In this document: positions 15,825 to 25,170 of the stretch, in pieces | Position numbering within the stretch: position 1 is the stretch's first letter | Layout of the letters: every line of letters begins with the position of its first letter | Source: Nocardioides kongjuensis | GTDB taxonomy: Bacteria; Actinomycetota; Actinomycetes; Propionibacteriales; Nocardioidaceae | Direction of reading: 5' to 3' | Assembly: GCF_013409625.1 (NCBI RefSeq) | Contig: NZ_JACCBF010000001.1 | Span: 2,359,001-2,423,000, forward strand | DNA length: 64,000 nucleotides | The notes under the pieces: model-generated | Told to the model about the DNA's origin: nothing | Databases searched by the model: none | Seen by the model: the letters and a program-made list of their open reading frames with translations, nothing else | Translations under genes and position numbers: made by a program

Positions 15825-17841
15825 CGACGGTCGCCTCCGCTGCCAGCGGCACGGCCGCGAAGTCGACGGGGGCGGCGTCGAGCTCGGCGCGGACCCGCAC
15901 GGCTGCGGTGCTGGCGTCCAGGGCCCCCACCACCACGGGCGCGGCGGCCAGCGGATCGGCGTCGGCGCCCGGGTCCGCGAACCGGACGCCCCGCGCCTCC
16001 AGCGCCGCCCGCGCGCCCGCCTGGCGGCGGCCGCCGTCGCCGCGCAGGTCGAGCGTGGTGCCGCGGGCGAGGGCCAGCCGGGCGCCGTGGACGAGGGCGG
16101 CCTCGCCGTTGCTGCCGGCGCTCCAGTCGACGACGACGGGCGCGTCGGGCTCGGGGGTCGTCGTACCGCTGGCGACGACCACGACCGGCGACTCGTTGGC
16201 GGCCACGACGGCGGCGAGCGACGGGTCGTCGGACCAGGCGACCAGGCCCTGCGGGGCGAGGGCGCCGATCAGCTCGACCAGGTCCTGCTGCACGTCGGCG
16301 CTCGGGTGGGCGATGACGCGGACGGGGACGCCGAGCTCCTCGCCCCGGTGGACGAGCACCTGCTGGCGCTCCATCGAGGCGGCCATCTCGGCGAGGTCCA
16401 GCGAGAGGCCGCTGCCCACCTCGAGCGGGCGACCCTGCGGGGTGAGGTCGGCGAGCACGATCTCCGCGGGCCGGGCCCCGGCCAGGGCGGCCACCGCCAG
16501 CTCGACGGGCAGCCGGTTGTCCTGGCCGTCGCGGGCCAGGACGAGGATCCGGTCGACGGCCTCGTCGCCGAGCGCCGCGCGCTCGGCCTCGGCGATGTCG
16601 CGGGCGACCCGGCGCTGCGGGTAGACCAGGCCCAGCAGCGGGCCGGTCATCACCGTGGTGACCAGGGCCATCACCACCATCATGGTGAACAGCTCCTGGC
16701 TGAGCAGGCCCTTCTCCAGACCGACGTTGAGGATGATCAGCTCGGTCAGGCCGCGGGTGTTCATCAGCAGGCCCAGGGCGCTGGCCTGCCAGTGCGGGAC
16801 CTGCTGGAGCCGCGCCCCGACGTACGCGCCGACGTACTTGCCGACGATGGCGACGGCGAGGATGGCCAGCATGGGCACGATGTGCTCGGTGCCGAGCCCC
16901 TGGATGTTGACCTTGAGGCCGGAGAGCAGGAAGAAGACCGGCAGCAGGAGGAGCACGGAGATCTGCTCGAGACGGACCAGGATCTCGTGGCGCAGGGCAG
17001 CGGCGTTCTCGTGCGGGATGATCGCGCCGAAGAGGAAGGCGCCGAAGATGTAGTGGATGCCGAGCACCTCGGTGGTCGCCGAGAAGAGCAGCATGCCGAC
17101 CAGCACCACCGAGAGGATGGTCGGCGTGAGCTCGCCGGCCTTCTGGTACGCCGTGGTCAGCCAGCCCAGTGCCGGGCGGACGACGAAGACGGCGACGAGG
17201 ACGAACGGGATCGCCAGGTAGATCGCCCAGTGGGGCAGGTGGCTGTGCTCCCCCTCGACGCCCGCGATCGCCAGCACCACCGCCAGCAGCGTCCAGGCGA
17301 TGATGTCGTCGCTCGCCGCGCAGGCGAGGGCCAGGCCACCGGTCTCGGTGCGGTGCATCCGCCGGTCGGTGAGGATCCGGGCGAGGACCGGGAACGCGGT
17401 GATCGACATCGCGGCACCCATGAACAGCGCGAAGGGCCAGAACTCCGCGTCGGCCGGCTTCAGCGCCTCGGTGGCGCCACTGCTGACGAACAGGTGCGCC
17501 AGGCCGATGCCGAGGGCGAACGGCAGCGCGATCGACGTCAACGACACCGAGACCGCGACCTTCTCCCGGCCGCGGACCAGGGAGAGGTCGAGCTCGAGCC
17601 CGACGACGAACATGAACAGCACCAGTCCCACCCGTGCCAGCACGTCGAGGAACCCGCGCTGGTCGACCGGGAACAGGTCCTGGCTGAGCTGCACCCCGAG
17701 CAGGCTCGGACCCAGCAGGACGCCGGCACCGATCTCGCCCACGACGGGCGGGATGCCGATCCGGGCGACGGCGGCGCCGGCGAGTCGGGCGACGACGATG
17801 ATCAGCGCCAGGAGGGCGAGGAGGACCGCGAAGTCGAGCAC
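15817..17841 (-). CDS. CPA2-family cation/proton antiporter with C-terminal Usp-like regions
   Basis: A 674-residue protein. The first roughly 420 residues hold about 12 hydrophobic helices typical of KefB/NapA-type Na+ or K+/H+ exchangers (GIPPVVGEIGAGVLLGPSLLG near the start; CAASDDIIAWTLLAVVLA with the conserved ion-binding Asp pair). The last 240 residues are soluble and look like two universal-stress-protein-like alpha/beta units (RILVLARDGQDNRLPVELA), with a small-molecule binding motif not certain. Likely works in pH or cation homeostasis in the cytoplasmic membrane. The GTG start sits six bases after TAGGCT, implying leaderless translation. Confidence 0.88.
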   Translation of the reverse strand: MLDFAVLLALLALIIVVARLAGAAVARIGIPPVVGEIGAGVLLGPSLLGVQLSQDLFPVDQRGFLDVLARVGLVLFMFVVGLELDLSLVRGREKVAVSVSLTSIALPFALGIGLAHLFVSSGATEALKPADAEFWPFALFMGAAMSITAFPVLARILTDRRMHRTETGGLALACAASDDIIAWTLLAVVLAIAGVEGEHSHLPHWAIYLAIPFVLVAVFVVRPALGWLTTAYQKAGELTPTILSVVLVGMLLFSATTEVLGIHYIFGAFLFGAIIPHENAAALRHEILVRLEQISVLLLLPVFFLLSGLKVNIQGLGTEHIVPMLAILAVAIVGKYVGAYVGARLQQVPHWQASALGLLMNTRGLTELIILNVGLEKGLLSQELFTMMVVMALVTTVMTGPLLGLVYPQRRVARDIAEAERAALGDEAVDRILVLARDGQDNRLPVELAVAALAGARPAEIVLADLTPQGRPLEVGSGLSLDLAEMAASMERQQVLVHRGEELGVPVRVIAHPSADVQQDLVELIGALAPQGLVAWSDDPSLAAVVAANESPVVVVASGTTTPEPDAPVVVDWSAGSNGEAALVHGARLALARGTTLDLRGDGGRRQAGARAALEARGVRFADPGADADPLAAAPVVVGALDASTAAVRVRAELDAAPVDFAAVPLAAEATVVS

Positions 17842-17847
17842 CGTTGC

Positions 17848-17853
17848 AGCCTA
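17848..17853 (-). promoter_or_regulatory. Putative -10 box (TAGGCT) of the antiporter gene
   Basis: On the minus strand TAGGCT ends six bases before the GTG start at 17841. The four-copy inverted repeat at 17911-18110 lies just upstream of it and could act on this promoter. Confidence 0.45.
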
Positions 17854-17910
17854 TTGCGTCGTGAGCCGCCAGTCCTGCGGTTGAGGCACGGTGAGCGGCG
17901 GGCGGCTCAG

Positions 17911-18110
17911 CGCCGCTGTAACACGTGGTTCGCCTCTCTTCACGCCCGGCCGCCGCTGTAACACGTGGTTCGCGTACCTACCAGCCCCCTGACCCCTGTT
18001 CCAGACCCGTGCAGCAGCCATTTCGGGTGGTCTTGTGGCGGGTAGGTGCGCCAACCACGTGTTACAGCGGACAGACGGCTGCTACAGCGGCGAACCACGT
18101 GTTACAGCGG
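17911..18110. repeat. Symmetric four-copy inverted repeat in intergenic DNA
   Basis: The 317 bases between the ABC permease stop and the antiporter start hold no gene. They contain four copies of CCGCTGTAACACGTGGTTCG. Copies at 17913-17932 and 17953-17972 are direct and agree over 23 bases with flanks (17911-17933, 17951-17973). Copies at 18051-18070 (one change) and 18091-18110 are inverted. Spacing is exactly 40 bases within each pair, so the whole region is a nested palindrome. Each copy contains the palindrome CACGTG. The inner pair extends further (GTACCTACCAGC against GCGGGTAGGTGCG) around a loop of about 50 bases, and a half copy, CTACAGCGG, lies at 18082-18090. Confidence 0.85.
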
Positions 18111-18158
18111 CTCGCCCGCCGGAGGACGACGCCGCCCGAACCCGCGCGAGGTCTCGCC

Positions 18159-19229
18159 TCAGGTGGTCTCCCAGCGGAACAGCCGCGCTGCCAGCAGGGT
18201 GACCACGACGGCGAACCCGGCCAGGATCCCCAGGGGTACGAGGGCGGCTGCCGGTCCCTCGCCGCGGACCATCACGTCGAGCATCCCGGAGTTGAAGTGC
18301 TTGAGCGGCAGCAGGTCGGAGAGGCGCTGGAGCCAGGCCGGGGCTCCGTCGAGCGGGAAGAACGAGCCACTGAGGAAGGCCATCGGCAGGACCAGGAAGT
18401 TGGCGAGGTTGACCGCACCCTCGGTGGTCTTGGCGAGGGCACCCGCGAGCAGCCCGATCGCCATGAAGCACAAGGTGCCGACGGCGACCAGCGGGACCGA
18501 CATCCACCACGAGCCGGTCAGGGTCAGGCCGAAGGCCGCGGCGCCGAGGGCCAGGAAGATCGCGAGCTGGCCGAACGCGATCATCAAGGTGACCGCCACG
18601 CGGGCGGCGACGATGGTGCCGGTGCCGACCGGGGCCAGCTGGAGGCGGCGCAGCAGCTTGGACTGGCGCCAGCCCTGCAGGGTCGCGGCAGAGCCGAACG
18701 CCGCGCTCATCGCGACCGCCCAGCCGAGCAGGCCGGGCGTGACGAACTGGATGACCGAGAGCGACTCGTCCTCGACCCGCTGCGCCGTGAAGGTGTACGT
18801 CGGCGGCCGGCCGGTCGCGGCGACGTTCGCGCCGTCGACGAACGCCCGCAGGGTCCCCTGGGTGACGGCGGCCTTGACCTGGTCGGTCTGCGTGTAGTGC
18901 GCGACCAGGTCCTCGCCTCGCTGCTCGATGGCGACGTCGGCATCGCCCTTGCGGACCTTCTCGAGGGCCGCGTCGAGGTCCTGGGTGCGGTCGACCTCGA
19001 AGGTCTCCTCGAACGCCTTGGCCGCGCCGCTGGGCAGGTCGTCGACGAGCGGGACCGCACCGACCTGGATCAGGTCGACCTTCGACTGGTCCTGGTTGCC
19101 GAGGATGCCGCCGAACAGGACGAGGAACATCAGCGGGAAGACGACGGCGAAGAAGACCGCCGCCTTGTCGCGCAGGAAGCCGCGCAGGATCGCGACGGAG
19201 AGGGCCCAGAAGGGCGAGTGACGGGTCAT
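18159..19229 (-). CDS. ABC-2 type transporter permease
   Basis: A 356-residue membrane protein. One N-terminal helix (about 20-42) precedes a large external loop of about 140 residues. A cluster of five helices from about 170 to the end follows, with PMAFLSGSFFPLD, the typical ABC-2 exporter signature. It partners the ATPase encoded directly upstream, whose stop overlaps its start (ATGA). Substrates of such DrrAB-like exporters vary (drugs, lipids, antibiotics), and nothing here fixes it. Confidence 0.88.
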   Translation of the reverse strand: MTRHSPFWALSVAILRGFLRDKAAVFFAVVFPLMFLVLFGGILGNQDQSKVDLIQVGAVPLVDDLPSGAAKAFEETFEVDRTQDLDAALEKVRKGDADVAIEQRGEDLVAHYTQTDQVKAAVTQGTLRAFVDGANVAATGRPPTYTFTAQRVEDESLSVIQFVTPGLLGWAVAMSAAFGSAATLQGWRQSKLLRRLQLAPVGTGTIVAARVAVTLMIAFGQLAIFLALGAAAFGLTLTGSWWMSVPLVAVGTLCFMAIGLLAGALAKTTEGAVNLANFLVLPMAFLSGSFFPLDGAPAWLQRLSDLLPLKHFNSGMLDVMVRGEGPAAALVPLGILAGFAVVVTLLAARLFRWETT

Positions 19230-20125
19230 GCGCGGTACGCCCGCCCGGTCAGGGAGAGGAAGACGTCCTCCAGGGTGCCGGTCTGCACGGTGACGCCGTC
19301 GAGGTGGTCACCGGCCGCCAGCGCGCCGATGACGCCGGCGGGGTCCCGGGTGACGAGCACGACGCCGTCGACGTCCTCGCGGGTCTCGGTGACGCCGGGG
19401 ATGGCGCCGGCCTGCTCGGCGGTGAGCGCACCGGGTGCGACCCGGATCCGGGCCGGGGCGTCGAGCCCGCGGACCAGGGCGGCCGGCGTGTCGAACTGGA
19501 GGATCCGGCCGTGGTCCATGACCGCGACCCGGTCGCAGAGCACCTCGGCCTCGTCCATGTAGTGGGTCGTCAGCACGACCGTGCGGCCGCTGTCGTTGAT
19601 CGAGGAGAGCAGGTCCCACAGGTTGCGCCGGGCCTGCGGGTCGAGCGCCGCGGTCGGCTCGTCGAGGAAGACCAGCTCCGGGTCGTGGACCAGGGCACAG
19701 GCGATCGACAGGCGCTGGGCCTGGCCGCCGGACAGGTCCTCGACCCGGCTCTCGGCCTTGTCGGTGAGCCCGACCCGCTCGAGCCACCCGTCGGCGGTGG
19801 CGCGGCCGACGCCGTACAGGCTGGCGAAGGTGCGGATCTGCTCGCGGGCGGTGAGCCGCTCGAAGAAGGACGAGGCCTGGAGCTGGACCCCGATGCGGGG
19901 CTGCAGCCGCGGGTTGCGCGGCCACACCGGCTCGCCGAGCACCTCGACCCCACCGGCGTCCGGCTGGCGCAGGCCCTCGACCATCTCCAGGAGCGTGGTC
20001 TTGCCGGCGCCGTTGGGTCCGAGCACCCCGACGAACTCCCCCTCGGCGACGTCGAGGCTCACTGCGTCGACGGCGACCAGGTCGCCGTAGCGCTTGGTCA
20101 GTCCGGTCACGTGGATGGCAGTCAT
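19226..20125 (-). CDS. ABC transporter ATP-binding protein (DrrA-like)
   Basis: A 299-residue ATPase with Walker A GPNGAGKTT, signature LSGGQAQRLS, Walker B ELVFLDEPTAALD and the H-loop in VVLTTHYMDEA. The C-terminal 80 residues match the extra domain of DrrA-type exporter ATPases. It energises export through the permease at 18159-19229, with which it overlaps by four bases. Start ATG lies eight bases after TAGGGT. Confidence 0.92.
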   Translation of the reverse strand: MTAIHVTGLTKRYGDLVAVDAVSLDVAEGEFVGVLGPNGAGKTTLLEMVEGLRQPDAGGVEVLGEPVWPRNPRLQPRIGVQLQASSFFERLTAREQIRTFASLYGVGRATADGWLERVGLTDKAESRVEDLSGGQAQRLSIACALVHDPELVFLDEPTAALDPQARRNLWDLLSSINDSGRTVVLTTHYMDEAEVLCDRVAVMDHGRILQFDTPAALVRGLDAPARIRVAPGALTAEQAGAIPGVTETREDVDGVVLVTRDPAGVIGALAAGDHLDGVTVQTGTLEDVFLSLTGRAYRA

Positions 20126-20133
20126 CGCGACCG

Positions 20134-20139
20134 ACCCTA
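20134..20139 (-). promoter_or_regulatory. Putative -10 box (TAGGGT) of the ABC exporter operon
   Basis: Minus-strand TAGGGT, eight bases before the ATG at 20125 and 46 bases past the glutamate dehydrogenase stop, so the exporter probably has its own leaderless transcript. Confidence 0.45.
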
Positions 20140-20185
20140 GCCGTTCGTGGTGAACCTTCGTCGAAGCCGAGGGGGGACGAGCTCG

Positions 20186-23100
20186 TCAGGACAGCAGGCC
20201 GCGCACCACCCGCAGACCGACGGAGACCTTCGCGATGTCGGTCGGCTCGTCCGAGCAGACCGCGCTCAGCGCGCCGATCGCCTTGTCGACCACGCCGCCG
20301 GCCTCGGTCTCCCAGGCCGCGACCCGCCGGGCGGCGGCCTCCATCGGGTCCTCGACGGCGTCGAGGTCGCCGGTCGCCTCGAGGACCTGGGCGGTGAGCT
20401 GGGCGTGGACGGAGTACAGGTCGTCACGCAGGGCGGCGCGGGCCATCGTCTGCCACTGGTCGGCACGCGGCAGGTCGACGATCCGGCGCTGCAGCACCGA
20501 CAGGCCCAGCCGCTCCCCCAGCGTGAAGTGGACGCGGGCCACCTCGGCCGGGGTGAGGCCGTGGCTGTCGGCGATCTCGACGACGTTGAGCAGCGTGTAG
20601 GCGACGTCGAAGGACGCGACCCGGCTGGCGAGGTCCTCGGGGACGTCGTAGCCGACGAGAAGCTCCCGACGGGCCTCGTACGCCGCCAGCTCGGTGCCGG
20701 TCAGCAGCTGGGGCAGCTCGAGCATGGTCGCCTGCACCGGCGCCGCGAAGAAGTCGACGTTGCCCTGGCTGTCGAGCGGGGGCCGCCGGTTGGTGACCAG
20801 CCACCGCGAGGCGCGCTCGACGAGGGTGCGCATCTCGACGCGCATCCGGGTCTGCACGGCCGCGTCGAGGACGTTGTCGTACTGCTCGAGCTCCCGGCGC
20901 AGCGCGAGCGAGCCGAAGATCTCCCGGGCCACGAAGTTGGCACGGGTGAGCTCGGCCGGCGTGGCGCCGGTCTCGCCGGCCAGGCGCGGCCAGTAGGTCA
21001 TGCCGGCGCCGTTGACCAGGTCGTTGACCACCTGGGTCACGATGATCTCGCGGCGCAGGGGGTGGGCGGCGACCTGCTCGGCGAAGCGCTCCTGGACCGG
21101 CTTCGGGAAGTAGGCCTGGATGTCGTTGTCGAGGTACGGGTCCTCGGGCAGGTCCGAGGCCAGCAGCTCCTCGGCGAGCACGATCTTCGTGTACGCCATC
21201 AGCACCGCGAGCTCCGGCTGGGTCAGCGTGGCCCCGGCCTCGATCCGGCGGGCGACCTCACGGCTCGAGGGCAGCGCCTCCAGCTCGCGGTCCAGCAGGC
21301 CCTGCGACTCCAGGTCGCGCATCCACTGCTCGTGGACGTGCAGCAGCGAGACCGCGTTGCGGGCCGCGTTGGCGAGCGCGATGTTCTGGTCGTAGTTGTC
21401 ACGCAGCACCAGCTCGGCGACCTCGTCGGTCATCGAGGCCAGCAGCTCGTTGCGCTGCTTGCCCGTCAGGTCGCCGTCGGCGACGATCCGGTCGAGCAGG
21501 ATCTTGAGGTTCACCTCGTGGTCGGAGGTGTCCACACCGGCGGAGTTGTCGATGAAGTCGGTGTTGATCCGCCCGCCCTCGAGGGCGTACTCGATCCGGC
21601 CCTGCTGGGTGAAGCCGAGGTTGCCGCCCTCACCGACGCACCGCACGCGGAGCTGGCCGCCGTCGACGCGGATCGCGTCGTTGGACTTGTCGCCCGCGTC
21701 GGCGTGGGTCTCGGCGGCCGCCTTGACGTAGGTGCCGATGCCACCGTTCCAGAGCAGGTCGACGGGTGCGAGCAGGATCGCCCGCATCAGCTCGGCCGGC
21801 GTCAGGTGCGCGACGTCGTCGGCGAGCCCGAGCACCTCGCGGACCTCGGGGCTGATCGGGATCGACTTCGCGCTGCGCGAGTAGATGCCGCCGCCCTGCG
21901 AGATCAGCGACCGGTCGTAGTCCTGCCAGCTCGAGCGGGGCAGGTCGAAGAGCCGCTGCCGCTCGGCGTACGACGCCGCGGCGTCGGGCGAGGGGTCGAG
22001 GAAGATGTCGCGGTGGTCGAACGCGGCCACCAGCCGGATGTGCTCGGAGCACAGCATGCCGTTGCCGAACACGTCGCCGGACATGTCGCCGATGCCGACG
22101 ACGGTGATGTCCTCGCGCTGGCAGTCCACGCCCATCTCGCGGAAGTGGCGGCGCACGGACACCCAGGCGCCCTTGGCGGTGATGCCCATCGCCTTGTGGT
22201 CGTAGCCGACCGAGCCGCCGCTGGCGAAGGCGTCGCCCAGCCAGAAGTGGTAGTCGGCCGAGACGCCGTTGGCGATGTCGGAGAAGGTCGCGGTGCCCTT
22301 GTCGGCGGCGACGACGAGGTAGGAGTCGTCGGCGTCGTGACGTACGACGTCCGGCGGCGGCACCGTCTCGCCGGCCACCAGGTTGTCGGTCACGTCGAGC
22401 AGGCCGCGGATGAAGGTCGTGTAGCAGGCCACGCCCTCGGCCAGCCACGCCTCGCGGTCGCCCGGGTCGGGCAGCTGCTTGGCGTAGAACCCGCCCTTCG
22501 CGCCGACCGGCACGATCACGGTGTTCTTGACCATCTGCGCCTTGACCAGGCCGAGGATCTCGGTGCGGAAGTCGTCGCGCCGGTCCGACCACCGCAGGCC
22601 GCCGCGGGCGACCGCGCCGAAGCGCAGGTGCACGCCCTCGACGCGCGGCGAGTACACGAAGATCTCGAACCGGGGCCGGGGCTCCGGCAGGTCCGGGATC
22701 GCCGACGGCTCCAGCTTGAGCGAGAGGTAGGGCTTGGGGGCGCCGCCGTCGGTCTGGAAGTAGTTGGTGCGCAGGGTCGCCCGGATGTGGGTGAGGTAGG
22801 AGCGCAGGATCCGGTCGTGGTCGAGGCTGACCACGTCGTCGAGCGCGGCTCGCACCTTCTCGACCAGCTTCTCCTCGCGGGCCGCCCGGTCCTGCTCGAC
22901 GGCCGGGTCGAAGCGCACCTCGAAGAGCGCCACCAGCAGCTGGGCCAGGTCGACGTTGTCGACCAGGGCCTGCTCGATGGAGTCGACGGCGAACGGGCTG
23001 TTGCCCTGCTTCATGTACTTCGCGTAGGCGCGCAGCAGCATCGCCTGGCGCCAGGTCAGCTGGGCACGCAGCACCAGCCGGTTGAAGCCGTCGACCTCGG

Positions 23101-25108
23101 TCTGGCCGTCCCACATCGCCCGCATCGACGCGGCGAACAGCTCGCGGGCGTGGTCGGGCAGCGCCTCGCCGTACCGCAGGCCGAAGTCGTAGATGTGGGT
23201 GACCCGGTCCAGGCCGGTGAGGCCGTAGGGGCGCTCGTCGACGACCTCGACGCCCATCGACGCCAGCATCGGCAGCACCGCGCTCAGCGACAGCGGCTCG
23301 CCGACCCGGAACATCTTGAGCCGGGCCTCGCCGTCGGCGGCGTCGACCTCGGCGTAGAGCGACTGGTCACGGCCGTCGTCCCCGCGGATCCCCTCGATCC
23401 GGCCGAGGTCGACCGCGGCCGTGCGCGGGGTGAAGTCCTCCTTGTAGGCCTCGGGGAAGGCGTCGACGTAGCGGCGGCCGAGCAGCGCGCCGACCTCCTC
23501 GCCGTACTCCGCGATCACGGCCTGCAGGAAGTCCTCCTGCCACGAGCGGGACGCCTCGACCAGGCGCCGCTCGAGGTCGACGACGTCGATGTCGTCGGGG
23601 ATCAGCTCGCCCTTGGGCAGGTGGACGACGAAGTGCACCCGGGCGGTCGTCGACTCGTTGATGCTGACGTTGAACTCGACCGAGTCGGGGCCGATCCGGC
23701 CCTTGCCGATCTGCTCGGTGAGGATCTCGACGAACTTGTGCCGGACGCCCGTGTTGTAGCGGTCGCGGGGCAGGTAGACCAGCACCGAGAGGTAGCGGGC
23801 GTAGGTGTCGCGCCGGATGAACAGGCGCACGGCGCGGCGCTCGCGCGCCTGCATGGCCGCCTCGACGATCGGGGCGAGCTCGTCGACGGGCGTGTGGAAC
23901 AGCTCGTCGCGCGGGTAGGTCTCGAGGGTGTCGAGCAGGGCGGCACCGTCGTGGCTGCGGGCGTCGTACCCGCTGCGCTCGAGGACCTCGTCGACCTTCT
24001 CGCGCAGCAGGGGGATCCGCAGCAGCGACTCGGTGTAGGCGGCGCTGGAGAGCAGGCCGAGGAAGCGGCGCTCCCCCACGACCTCGCCGTCGGGGCCGAA
24101 GGTCTTCACGCCGACGTAGTCGAGGTACGCCGGACGGTGGATCGTGGAGCGCGAGTTGGCCTTGGCCAGGACGAGCAGCCGCTTCTCGCGGGCCTTCGCC
24201 TTGACCGCGTCGGGCAGCTTGCCGAACGCGACCGAGGTGTCGCCCTCGGAGGGGTGCTCGCGCAGGATGCCGAGTCCGCTGCCGGGGACCGGCCGGAGCA
24301 CGTCGTCATCAGGTCCTCCGTCCACGGAGACCCGGTCGAGGACGTACTCGCGGTAGCCGAGGAAGGTGAAGTGCTCGTCGGCGAGCCAGTCGAGGAGCTC
24401 GGCGGCCTGCCGGATCTCCGCCGCCGGGAGCGGCGGCGGGTCGGCCTGGAGGCCGGAGACCACCTCGGCGACCCGCGCCTGCATCCCCGGCCAGTCCTCG
24501 ACGGACGCCCGGACGTCACCGAGCACGCGCAGGCAGTCGGCCACGACCTGCTCGGCCGTGTCGTCGTCCTCACCGCTGAGCCGGCCGATCTCGATGTGCA
24601 TCCAGGACTCGCGGATCGCGCCGTCGGCGGGTGCGGTCGAGCCGGAGGACACGGGCTCGGCGGACAGCAGGCGGCCCGCCTCGTCGCGGCGTACGTCGAA
24701 GGTGGGGTGCACGACGGTGCGCACGTCGTGGAGGCCGCGGGAGAGCTCCATCGTCATCGAGTCGACGAGGAAGGGCATGTCGTCGACGACGACCTCGACC
24801 ACCGAGTGGCCACCGGCCGACCAGCCGTTCTCGGCCACGGTCGGGGTGTGCACCCGGACCTTGGCCTGACCCGGCGTGCGCTCGAGCGCGAGGTGGTGGT
24901 GGGAGGCGAAGGCACCGTAGACGTCGAGGTCGCTGCGGGCCGCGAGCTCCTCGGTGGCCACGTGCCGGTAGTAGGCCGGCAGCAGGGCTGGGAGCGCCTC
25001 ACGGGGCGGCGCCCCTGATCCCTTCGCGGGTCCGGCCGCCGCTGCAGCCTGCTCGAAGATACGGTCCCGGTCAGCCCCCTGTGCCGAGGGCAGCGTCGTC
25101 GTTGACAC
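20186..25108 (-). CDS. gdh: NAD-dependent glutamate dehydrogenase, large (180-kDa) class
   Basis: A 1640-residue enzyme, the usual size for the GDH-180 class known from Streptomyces. It oxidises L-glutamate to 2-oxoglutarate and ammonium with NAD+. The N-terminal 700 residues hold the ACT-like regulatory part of this class (MTMELSRGLHDVRTVVHPTF). The catalytic core contains GGLRWSDRRDDFRTEILGLV and KGGFYAKQLPDP, and the nucleotide-binding region GIGDMSGDVFGNGM. It is monocistronic, GTG-started and apparently leaderless (TAGGGT six bases upstream). The opposite strand is open over almost the whole gene, which is a GC effect. Confidence 0.95.
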   Translation of the reverse strand: MSTTTLPSAQGADRDRIFEQAAAAAGPAKGSGAPPREALPALLPAYYRHVATEELAARSDLDVYGAFASHHHLALERTPGQAKVRVHTPTVAENGWSAGGHSVVEVVVDDMPFLVDSMTMELSRGLHDVRTVVHPTFDVRRDEAGRLLSAEPVSSGSTAPADGAIRESWMHIEIGRLSGEDDDTAEQVVADCLRVLGDVRASVEDWPGMQARVAEVVSGLQADPPPLPAAEIRQAAELLDWLADEHFTFLGYREYVLDRVSVDGGPDDDVLRPVPGSGLGILREHPSEGDTSVAFGKLPDAVKAKAREKRLLVLAKANSRSTIHRPAYLDYVGVKTFGPDGEVVGERRFLGLLSSAAYTESLLRIPLLREKVDEVLERSGYDARSHDGAALLDTLETYPRDELFHTPVDELAPIVEAAMQARERRAVRLFIRRDTYARYLSVLVYLPRDRYNTGVRHKFVEILTEQIGKGRIGPDSVEFNVSINESTTARVHFVVHLPKGELIPDDIDVVDLERRLVEASRSWQEDFLQAVIAEYGEEVGALLGRRYVDAFPEAYKEDFTPRTAAVDLGRIEGIRGDDGRDQSLYAEVDAADGEARLKMFRVGEPLSLSAVLPMLASMGVEVVDERPYGLTGLDRVTHIYDFGLRYGEALPDHARELFAASMRAMWDGQTEVDGFNRLVLRAQLTWRQAMLLRAYAKYMKQGNSPFAVDSIEQALVDNVDLAQLLVALFEVRFDPAVEQDRAAREEKLVEKVRAALDDVVSLDHDRILRSYLTHIRATLRTNYFQTDGGAPKPYLSLKLEPSAIPDLPEPRPRFEIFVYSPRVEGVHLRFGAVARGGLRWSDRRDDFRTEILGLVKAQMVKNTVIVPVGAKGGFYAKQLPDPGDREAWLAEGVACYTTFIRGLLDVTDNLVAGETVPPPDVVRHDADDSYLVVAADKGTATFSDIANGVSADYHFWLGDAFASGGSVGYDHKAMGITAKGAWVSVRRHFREMGVDCQREDITVVGIGDMSGDVFGNGMLCSEHIRLVAAFDHRDIFLDPSPDAAASYAERQRLFDLPRSSWQDYDRSLISQGGGIYSRSAKSIPISPEVREVLGLADDVAHLTPAELMRAILLAPVDLLWNGGIGTYVKAAAETHADAGDKSNDAIRVDGGQLRVRCVGEGGNLGFTQQGRIEYALEGGRINTDFIDNSAGVDTSDHEVNLKILLDRIVADGDLTGKQRNELLASMTDEVAELVLRDNYDQNIALANAARNAVSLLHVHEQWMRDLESQGLLDRELEALPSSREVARRIEAGATLTQPELAVLMAYTKIVLAEELLASDLPEDPYLDNDIQAYFPKPVQERFAEQVAAHPLRREIIVTQVVNDLVNGAGMTYWPRLAGETGATPAELTRANFVAREIFGSLALRRELEQYDNVLDAAVQTRMRVEMRTLVERASRWLVTNRRPPLDSQGNVDFFAAPVQATMLELPQLLTGTELAAYEARRELLVGYDVPEDLASRVASFDVAYTLLNVVEIADSHGLTPAEVARVHFTLGERLGLSVLQRRIVDLPRADQWQTMARAALRDDLYSVHAQLTAQVLEATGDLDAVEDPMEAAARRVAAWETEAGGVVDKAIGALSAVCSDEPTDIAKVSVGLRVVRGLLS

Positions 25109-25114
25109 AGCTCG

Positions 25115-25120
25115 ACCCTA
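25115..25120 (-). promoter_or_regulatory. Putative -10 box (TAGGGT) of glutamate dehydrogenase
   Basis: Minus-strand TAGGGT ends six bases before the GTG at 25108. No Shine-Dalgarno sequence fits, so the transcript is probably leaderless. Confidence 0.45.
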
Positions 25121-25157
25121 GGACCTCGCCGTCACGCCTCACAACCGAGCGATGCGA

Positions 25158-25163
25158 CATGAT
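25158..25163 (+). promoter_or_regulatory. Putative -10 box (CATGAT) deciding the DUF2505 start
   Basis: CATGAT lies seven bases before the ATG at 25171. Two earlier in-frame ATGs (25159, 25162) would lie inside the box, so 25171 is preferred. Confidence 0.35.
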
Positions 25164-25170
25164 GTCTCGT

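Noticed and set aside
17911..18110. CRISPR-like array
   Set aside because: Only four copies, two in opposite orientation, no equal spacers and no cas genes.
20147..25018. A very long open frame on the plus strand opposite glutamate dehydrogenase
   Set aside because: It is antisense to a certain gene; its composition (Val/Gly/Arg/Asp-rich, no motif) is what high third-position GC creates.
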